In this document: one piece after another, positions 52,532 to 57,478 of the stretch
Numbering within the stretch: position 1 is the first letter of the stretch
Layout of the letters: every line of letters starts with the position of its first letter
NCBI RefSeq assembly: GCF_000819765.1
Contig: NZ_CDBT01000061.1
Location: 4,170 to 61,647, forward strand
DNA from: Aeromonas bivalvium
GTDB lineage: Bacteria > Pseudomonadota > Gammaproteobacteria > Enterobacterales > Aeromonadaceae
Direction: 5' to 3'
DNA length: 57,478 nucleotides
Program-made: the position numbers and the translations under genes
The notes under the pieces: generated by a model
What the model was told of the DNA's origin: nothing
What the model saw: the letters and a program-made list of their open reading frames with translations, nothing else
The model's database searches: none

Positions 52532-54040
52532 TCAATCTTCCCGGGTCACCCGCAGCACTTCTTCCAGGCTGGTCTGGCCCTGGAGCACCTTGTCGATGCC
52601 GTCGCGGCGTATGCTGGGGGTATGGCCCCGGATCAGGCGCTCGATGGCCAGCTCGCCGCTGGCGCCATGGATGGCTTCGCGCACCGCCTCGTCGATCACC
52701 ACCAGCTCGTGGATGCCGGTCCGGCCACGATAACCCGTGTGGTTGCACTGCTCGCAGCCCACCGGGTGCCAGATCTGGCGGGCGGCATCCTGGCCCTCGA
52801 TGCGCATCAGTTCGCGCTCCTGCGGGCTGGCAGGACGCGCCTCCTTGCAGTCGGGGCAGAGGGTGCGCACCAGCCGCTGGGCCAGCACCGCCAGCAGGGA
52901 CGAGGAGAGCAGGAAGGGCTCGATCCCCATGTCCCGCATCCGGGTGATGGCGCCGATGGCGGTGTTGGTGTGCAGGGTCGACATCACCAGGTGGCCGGTC
53001 AGCGACGCCTGCACCGCTATCTGGGCGGTTTCGAGGTCACGGATTTCCCCTACCATCACCACGTCGGGATCCTGGCGCAGTATGGCCCGCAGACCCCGGG
53101 CGAAGGTCATGTCCACCTTGGGATTGACCTGGGTCTGGCCCACCCCTTCCAGGTCATACTCGATAGGGTCTTCCACCGTGAGGATGTTGCGGTCCCGGGA
53201 GTTGATCTCGGAGAGCGCGGCATACAGGGTGGTGGACTTGCCCGAGCCGGTCGGGCCCGTCACCAGTATGATGCCGTGGGGCTTGCGAATGAGATCCCCT
53301 ATGATCTCGCGGTTGGCCAGCGTCATGCCGAGCTGCTTGAGCTCGAGGCGCACGTTGTTCTTGTCGAGCAGTCGCAATACCACCCGCTCGCCGTAGCTGG
53401 ACGGCATGGTGGAGACCCGCACGTCGACGGCCCGGCCACCGATGCGCAGCGAGATGCGGCCATCCTGGGGCACCCGCTTCTCGGCGATGTCCATGCGGGA
53501 CATGACCTTGATGCGCGACACCAGCAGGGACGCCAGCTTGCGATGGGGGCGCAGTATCTCCCGCAGCACCCCATCGATGCGAAAGCGGATGACCAGAGCC
53601 CGTTCGAAAGTCTCGATATGGATGTCGGACGCCTCCTCCTTGATCGCCTCGCTCAGCATGGCGTTGATGAGGCGGATGATGGGGGCATCGTCGTCGGCGT
53701 CCAGCAGATCCTCGCTCTGGGGCAGCTCCTCGGCCAGGGCGAAGAAGTCCATCTCGTTGCCAAGATCCTCCATCAGCTGACGCGCCTCGGAGGAGTCCCT
53801 CTGATAGTGGGCCATCAGCTGCTGCTCAAACGCCTCCCCTTCCAGGGACTGCACGGTGAAGCCGCTGCCGGCCACCCGCTGCACCTCGAGCAGGGCCTGG
53901 GGGCTGACCCCGGGTCGGCACAGCAGCACGGGGGCGCCGGCCTCCTCGGTCAGGATGACGCCGAAGTTGCGGGCGAAGGCGAACGGCAGCTCGGGCAGCG
54001 CCGCCGGCAGTTCGCCATCGTCGAGTCGATAGGCCGCCAT
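52532..54040 (-). CDS. exeE: Type II secretion ATPase GspE
   Basis: The 502-residue hexameric ATPase that powers pseudopilus assembly from the cytoplasm. The Walker A loop is [13 protein letters not shown], the Asp box is near [14 protein letters not shown], Walker B is [13 protein letters not shown] and the His box is [16 protein letters not shown] zinc-binding tetracysteine domain appears as CPDCKEA and then [15 protein letters not shown]. The N-terminal region binds GspL. It overlaps the exeD stop by one base and is followed by exeF after 9 bases. Confidence 0.97.
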   Translation of the reverse strand: MAAYRLDDGELPAALPELPFAFARNFGVILTEEAGAPVLLCRPGVSPQALLEVQRVAGSGFTVQSLEGEAFEQQLMAHYQRDSSEARQLMEDLGNEMDFFALAEELPQSEDLLDADDDAPIIRLINAMLSEAIKEEASDIHIETFERALVIRFRIDGVLREILRPHRKLASLLVSRIKVMSRMDIAEKRVPQDGRISLRIGGRAVDVRVSTMPSSYGERVVLRLLDKNNVRLELKQLGMTLANREIIGDLIRKPHGIILVTGPTGSGKSTTLYAALSEINSRDRNILTVEDPIEYDLEGVGQTQVNPKVDMTFARGLRAILRQDPDVVMVGEIRDLETAQIAVQASLTGHLVMSTLHTNTAIGAITRMRDMGIEPFLLSSSLLAVLAQRLVRTLCPDCKEARPASPQERELMRIEGQDAARQIWHPVGCEQCNHTGYRGRTGIHELVVIDEAVREAIHGASGELAIERLIRGHTPSIRRDGIDKVLQGQTSLEEVLRVTRED

Positions 54041-56070
54041 CAGGGCTTGCTCTGCACGAAGGGCTTCACGCTGTCCGCCGTGGCCTGCTGTCGGTTTCTC
54101 ATGGACTGGATCTGCTGCTGCACCTCGGGGGAGACCATGACGTCCTGGCCATAGGCTGGCAGCACCTGGCGCGGCGGCGAGGTGAGATACCCCTCCTCGG
54201 ACGCCCTCTCCAGCTGCTCGGCACGGAACAGGGTGTACTTGTTGCTGGAAATGCCGGAATAGACGTTGGCATCGCGCAATATGGTCGGCCGGATGAAGAT
54301 CATCAGGTTGCGCTTGGAGGTGGTGTTGGAGGTGGAGCGGAACAGATAGCCCAGCACGGGGATGTCACCCAGCAGGGGCACCTTGGAGACCTGCTCCTTG
54401 GTCTGTTCGTCCATCAGACCGCCCAGCACCACGGTTTCGCCGCTCTTGACCAGCACCGCATTCTTGACGGTGCGGGTGTCGAAGGTGGGGCCGAGATCCG
54501 CCGTGCCTGTGGCCTGGGTCTGGGCCACGCTGGAGACCTCCTGCTCTATGTTGAGCAGCACTGAATCCCCTTCGTTGATCTGGGGCGTCACCACCAGCTT
54601 GGTACCCACCGTCTTGCGCTCTATGGTGTTGAAGATGTTGTCCCCCGAGGTGGAGCTCTGGGAGCCGGTCTGTACCGGCACCTCCTGACCCACGTTGAAC
54701 GACGCCTCCTTGTTGTCCATGGTGACTATGCTCGGGGTCGAGAGAATATCGTTCTTGGTGTTGGTGGAGAGGGCAGTCACCAGCATGGCCCAGTCCCCCT
54801 GATAGAAGCCGGCGGCCATGCCGCTGAAGCCGCCCACCAGCTTGCTCAGGGAGTCGATGTTGCCATTCTCCTTGTAGTCGATGGCCCCCGCCGCCACGCC
54901 GCCGATCGGCAGATTGGTGTTGGTGAACTGGGTGCCGCCGCCATTGGTGTTGGCCCACTGCACCCCGAGGTTGAGGCCGTCGCCATCGGCGACCTCCACT
55001 ATGATGGCCTCCACCAGCACCTGGGCACGGCGGATGTCGAGCTTGGCAATCACCTGCTCCAGCTCCGCCATCACGTCCGGCTGGGCGGTGATCACCAGGG
55101 CATTGGTGGTCTCGTCCGCCGAGATGGCGAGCTGGCCGCCGCCTATGCTGCTGCCGGCACCGGCTGCTGTGCCGCCCTTCTTGTCGGCCTCTATGCTGGA
55201 GCTGACCCCCTTGAGCACATCCACCAGATCCTTGGCCTTGCCATATTTGAGGTAGAAGACCCGGGTATTGCCCTGGCTCTGCAGATCGCGATCGAGCTGG
55301 TGCACCATCTGGATGATGCGGGCCCGCGCCTTGGGTTCACCACTGACCACCACCGAGTTGGTGCGCTCATCCGCCACCACCTTGGGGGTCAGCTGGAAGC
55401 CGGCATTGCCGCCCTGGGCATTGCCTTCCTTGTTGAGGTTGGTCACCAGCCGCACCATCTCGCCGGCCGAAGCATATTTCAGCTTGATGATGTCCACGTC
55501 CTGGTCCCCGGCCTTGTCGACCCGGCGCACCACTTCCACCAGACGATTGACCACGGCGGCGCGACCGGTGATGAGCAGCACGTTGGAAGGCTCGTAATGG
55601 ACCACGTTGCCGCCGCCGGCGTTGTCATTGAGCTGACGCAGCAGGGGGGCGAGTTCGCGCACCGAGACGTTGCGCACCGGCACCACCCGGGTCACCATCT
55701 CGTCCCCCGTGCCCGGGTTGCGGTCGTCCACCACTGGGATGGCCGAGGTCTTGGCATCCTTGGAGCGCACCACCTTGAGCACGCCGTTGTCCATGGGCAC
55801 CACGGCGAAACCGTAGACGTCCAGCACGCTCAGGAAGAATTGATAGTACTGATCCTCGTTGAGCAGATCGTAACTGCGCACATTGATCTTGCCGCGCACA
55901 GAGGGCTCTATGATGATGGTTTTATTGAGGTTCTTGCCAACCGTGTTGATGAACTCCTCGATCTCGGCATTCTTGAAGCTAGCCGAGTACTCGGTCGCCC
56001 AGACGGAGCCCGTCATCAACAAGGCCGCCGCCACAGACGCCAGGCGCCAGCCTTTCCCTTTATTTATCAT
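54040..56070 (-). CDS. exeD: Type II secretion secretin GspD
   Basis: The 676-residue outer-membrane secretin through which folded exoproteins leave. A signal peptide ([16 protein letters not shown]) precedes TEYSASFKN. The N0-N3 domains follow, with [20 protein letters not shown] in N1/N2 and a Gly-rich insert [17 protein letters not shown] in N3. The secretin core then shows [20 protein letters not shown] and the conserved [16 protein letters not shown] near residue 590. The C-terminal S-domain-like tail may need the ExeAB complex for assembly, whose genes are not in this window. Confidence 0.97.
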   Translation of the reverse strand: MINKGKGWRLASVAAALLMTGSVWATEYSASFKNAEIEEFINTVGKNLNKTIIIEPSVRGKINVRSYDLLNEDQYYQFFLSVLDVYGFAVVPMDNGVLKVVRSKDAKTSAIPVVDDRNPGTGDEMVTRVVPVRNVSVRELAPLLRQLNDNAGGGNVVHYEPSNVLLITGRAAVVNRLVEVVRRVDKAGDQDVDIIKLKYASAGEMVRLVTNLNKEGNAQGGNAGFQLTPKVVADERTNSVVVSGEPKARARIIQMVHQLDRDLQSQGNTRVFYLKYGKAKDLVDVLKGVSSSIEADKKGGTAAGAGSSIGGGQLAISADETTNALVITAQPDVMAELEQVIAKLDIRRAQVLVEAIIVEVADGDGLNLGVQWANTNGGGTQFTNTNLPIGGVAAGAIDYKENGNIDSLSKLVGGFSGMAAGFYQGDWAMLVTALSTNTKNDILSTPSIVTMDNKEASFNVGQEVPVQTGSQSSTSGDNIFNTIERKTVGTKLVVTPQINEGDSVLLNIEQEVSSVAQTQATGTADLGPTFDTRTVKNAVLVKSGETVVLGGLMDEQTKEQVSKVPLLGDIPVLGYLFRSTSNTTSKRNLMIFIRPTILRDANVYSGISSNKYTLFRAEQLERASEEGYLTSPPRQVLPAYGQDVMVSPEVQQQIQSMRNRQQATADSVKPFVQSKP

Positions 56071-56091
56071 TCTTGGTGCTACTCCAATTCA

Positions 56092-56958
56092 TTATTCTGA
56101 CAAGCCGACATAGACGTCATACAGCTGTCCCTGCCGTTCGACCGTCACTGTCATCTCGGTGGCGCTCGCCACCTGTTGCATGGCCTGCATGGCCTGGGCG
56201 TTATCCCGCAGATCCAGACCATTGATGCTGACCGCCAGGTCATTGGCGACCAGGCCGAGTTGGTTGAAAAGTTCCGGATCCCGGCCCGGATTGAGGCGAT
56301 AACCCGTCATGCGGCCATCGACCCGCACCGGGGAGATATTGAGGTAATCGGTCAGCTTGCCGGGGTTGCTCATCAGCGCGCCCCGCACCTCATCGAGCCT
56401 GGCCCCCGGCGTCTCCTGGGCCGGAACCGGCTTGCCATACTCCTCGCCGTCCAGCATCAGGGTCTCGTCGCGCCCGTTGCGCGCTATGATGACGCGATCG
56501 GCGAACACCTGCCGCAGCTGGGCCTGGGTGCCATCTATATAGTCACCGATACCGTAGGAATTCTGGCTGCCACCATGGGCGATGATGGCAATGGACTTGG
56601 CGGGATTGGAGCTGGCCAGCACCCCGTTGAGCTGGGCGTTGAGCTGGGTCTTGGGGGCATCGGCAGCCACCTGGGTCTGGGCCTTGGGGAGCTCGGCGCG
56701 GCCAAACAGGGAGAGGCGAGTCAGGGGCACCAGATCCGTGCCCTGGCGCCCACCCTCGGTCATCTGGACGCCGGGTTGCCAAGGGACGGGCTGCTCAGGA
56801 CTCGCCAGAGTCAGCAAGCGCCAGGTCAGTCCGGCACTCTGGTGCGCCAGCAGCAACAGCAGGCCCCAGAACAGCCACTGGCTGAGACGGGCAAGGGGCA
56901 GCCGCTTGCCCAGGGCAAGCAAGGTAGACAGCAAGTCATCCTTGAACGGTAGCGTCAT
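56092..56958 (-). CDS. exeC: Type II secretion protein GspC
   Basis: A 288-residue bitopic inner-membrane protein linking the platform to the secretin. One membrane segment (LFWGLLLLLAHQSAGLTW) is at about 25-45, followed by a homology region with LTRLSLFGRAELP and TQLNAQLNGVLASSNPAKS-like sequence that contacts GspD. A C-terminal PDZ domain (residues about 195-285) includes GYRLNPGRDPELFNQLGL and DLAVSINGLDLRDNAQA. I use the ATG at 56958; a TTG three codons upstream is also possible. It is the first gene of exeC-N. Confidence 0.95.
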   Translation of the reverse strand: MTLPFKDDLLSTLLALGKRLPLARLSQWLFWGLLLLLAHQSAGLTWRLLTLASPEQPVPWQPGVQMTEGGRQGTDLVPLTRLSLFGRAELPKAQTQVAADAPKTQLNAQLNGVLASSNPAKSIAIIAHGGSQNSYGIGDYIDGTQAQLRQVFADRVIIARNGRDETLMLDGEEYGKPVPAQETPGARLDEVRGALMSNPGKLTDYLNISPVRVDGRMTGYRLNPGRDPELFNQLGLVANDLAVSINGLDLRDNAQAMQAMQQVASATEMTVTVERQGQLYDVYVGLSE

Positions 56959-56995
56959 GTTTCTCAAAATAATTTTCTATCCAAATCGGTCAGCT

Positions 56996-57024
56996 ATTGT
57001 GTACGGCAATGGCCCGGGAGACAA
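56996..57024 (-). promoter_or_regulatory. Candidate exeC promoter
   Basis: On the minus strand TTGTCT (57019-57024) and CACAAT (56996-57001) are 17 bases apart, each matching the sigma-70 hexamers at four of six positions. The predicted start lies about 30 bases before exeC. It is the best pair in the 186-base exeC-hslR gap. Confidence 0.4.
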
Positions 57025-57104
57025 CTGACCGCATGCGCAATATGGCCAAAAATGCTCGCACCGTCACTGCAAGCCAGCCCAGATTCAATCCTGGGCCCCG
57101 GCTC

Positions 57105-57113
57105 TGGTATAAT
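57105..57113 (+). promoter_or_regulatory. Candidate extended -10 promoter of hslR
   Basis: TGGTATAAT, a perfect TATAAT hexamer (57108-57113) with the TGn extension, lies 31 bases before the hslR ATG. The -35 region is weak (TTCAAT), consistent with an extended -10 type. Confidence 0.55.
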
Positions 57114-57144
57114 CGGCGTCCATGTCACATCGTCGGAGCCCGTC

Positions 57145-57478
57145 ATGAGCAAAGCCGTTTCGCCCGAATCCTCCCTGCGTCTGGACAAGTGGCTCTGGGC
57201 CGCCCGCTTCTACAAGAGTCGCAGTCTGGCACGGGATCAGATCGACGGCGGCAAGGTGCACTACAACGGTCAGCGCAGCAAGCCGGGCAAGGCGGTCGAG
57301 GTCGGAGCCCTGATCCGCTTCTGGCAGGGTCAGGACGAACGGGAAGTGCGGGTGCTGACCCTGTGCGAACAGCGAAAATCGGCCCCCCTGGCCCAGCTGA
57401 TGTATGAGGAGACGGCCGAGAGCCTCAAACGCCGGGCCGAGAATACCGAGGCGCGCCGCTTCAACAGCCAGTTTGCTC
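57145..57478 (+). CDS. hslR: Ribosome-associated heat shock protein Hsp15 (3' end beyond window)
   Basis: An S4-domain RNA-binding protein that, in E. coli, binds stalled free 50S subunits carrying a nascent peptide-tRNA. About 111 residues are visible. The S4 fold begins SLRLDKWLWAARFYKSRSLA and continues DQIDGGKVHYNGQRSKPGKA. The C-terminal basic helix (SLKRRAENTEARRFNSQ) is largely present before the window edge. It is divergent from exeC, as expected for this genomic neighbourhood in Aeromonas. Confidence 0.94.
   Translation, partial: MSKAVSPESSLRLDKWLWAARFYKSRSLARDQIDGGKVHYNGQRSKPGKAVEVGALIRFWQGQDEREVRVLTLCEQRKSAPLAQLMYEETAESLKRRAENTEARRFNSQFA

Noticed and set aside
51512..54154. 880-codon plus-strand ORF opposite exeF-exeE-exeD
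   Set aside because: It spans three real genes in antisense and has no domain.
1..57478. CRISPR arrays, IS elements, prophage, tRNA or rRNA genes
   Set aside because: I looked for repeated spacers, transposase or integrase motifs, and tRNA-like cloverleafs and saw none; no search tool was available to exclude very degraded copies.

Overview
The window looks like a chromosomal segment of a high-GC gammaproteobacterium, most probably Aeromonas. The strongest evidence is a complete type II secretion operon in the exeC-to-exeN order, lying next to hslR. A divergent argE / argCBFGH locus with a stand-alone argH, an enterobacterial-type metJ / metBL pair and a chb-type PTS operon all fit. Gene density is high, most genes have recognisable Shine-Dalgarno sequences, and I see no IS element, prophage, CRISPR array, rRNA or tRNA. 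Species cannot be fixed from the sequence alone.

Layout. 1-2070: a two-component system on the minus strand (sensor kinase cut by the window edge, OmpR-type regulator). 2268-6191: a small accessory stretch with a PspB-like membrane peptide, a GNAT acetyltransferase, a PaiB-like flavin protein, and a DUF4865 / tautomerase / carboxymuconolactone-decarboxylase-like operon with its divergent LysR regulator. The last four genes plus the PaiB-like gene lie between two nearly identical terminators. 6219-13284: arginine biosynthesis, argCBFGH divergent from argE, with tandem ARG boxes between them. 13608-16241: ppc. 16317-24403: a PAS-GAF-GGDEF protein, ybaK, a GNAT-rhodanese pair, a MocR regulator, a LysR regulator divergent from a CidA/LrgA-LrgB pair, and a periplasmic binding protein. 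24428-28588: metBL and divergent metJ with MET boxes. 28599-38033: an AraC regulator, csaA, an SdaC-like serine/threonine transporter, nudE-cysQ, an ene-reductase/LysE-type exporter pair with a divergent LysR gene, tyrS, and a LuxR-type regulator. 38087-44780: a chitobiose/cellobiose PTS operon, chbB-chbC-GH1-chbA-chbR-chbF-chbG. 45380-56958: exeC-N. 57145-end: hslR, cut by the window.

How the genes work together. The arg genes cover acetylglutamate to arginine except the NAGS and ArgD steps. MetB and MetL feed methionine synthesis under MetJ. The chb operon imports and phosphorylates a beta-1,4-disaccharide, deacetylates it (ChbG) and hydrolyses it with two unrelated phospho-glucosidases (GH4 and an extra GH1). 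The Exe proteins form the machine that exports folded enzymes across the outer membrane.

I did not find a wholly new system. The most interesting signal is inside the exe operon: exeG is bracketed by a degraded copy of the end of exeF on one side and a truncated copy of the start of exeH on the other. That is the arrangement expected if an exeF'-exeG-exeH' fragment had been inserted between resident genes. Other points of note are four successive hairpins between argG and argH, an unusual Leu-to-Gln change in the ArgF active-site motif, and several strong dyads next to regulator genes.
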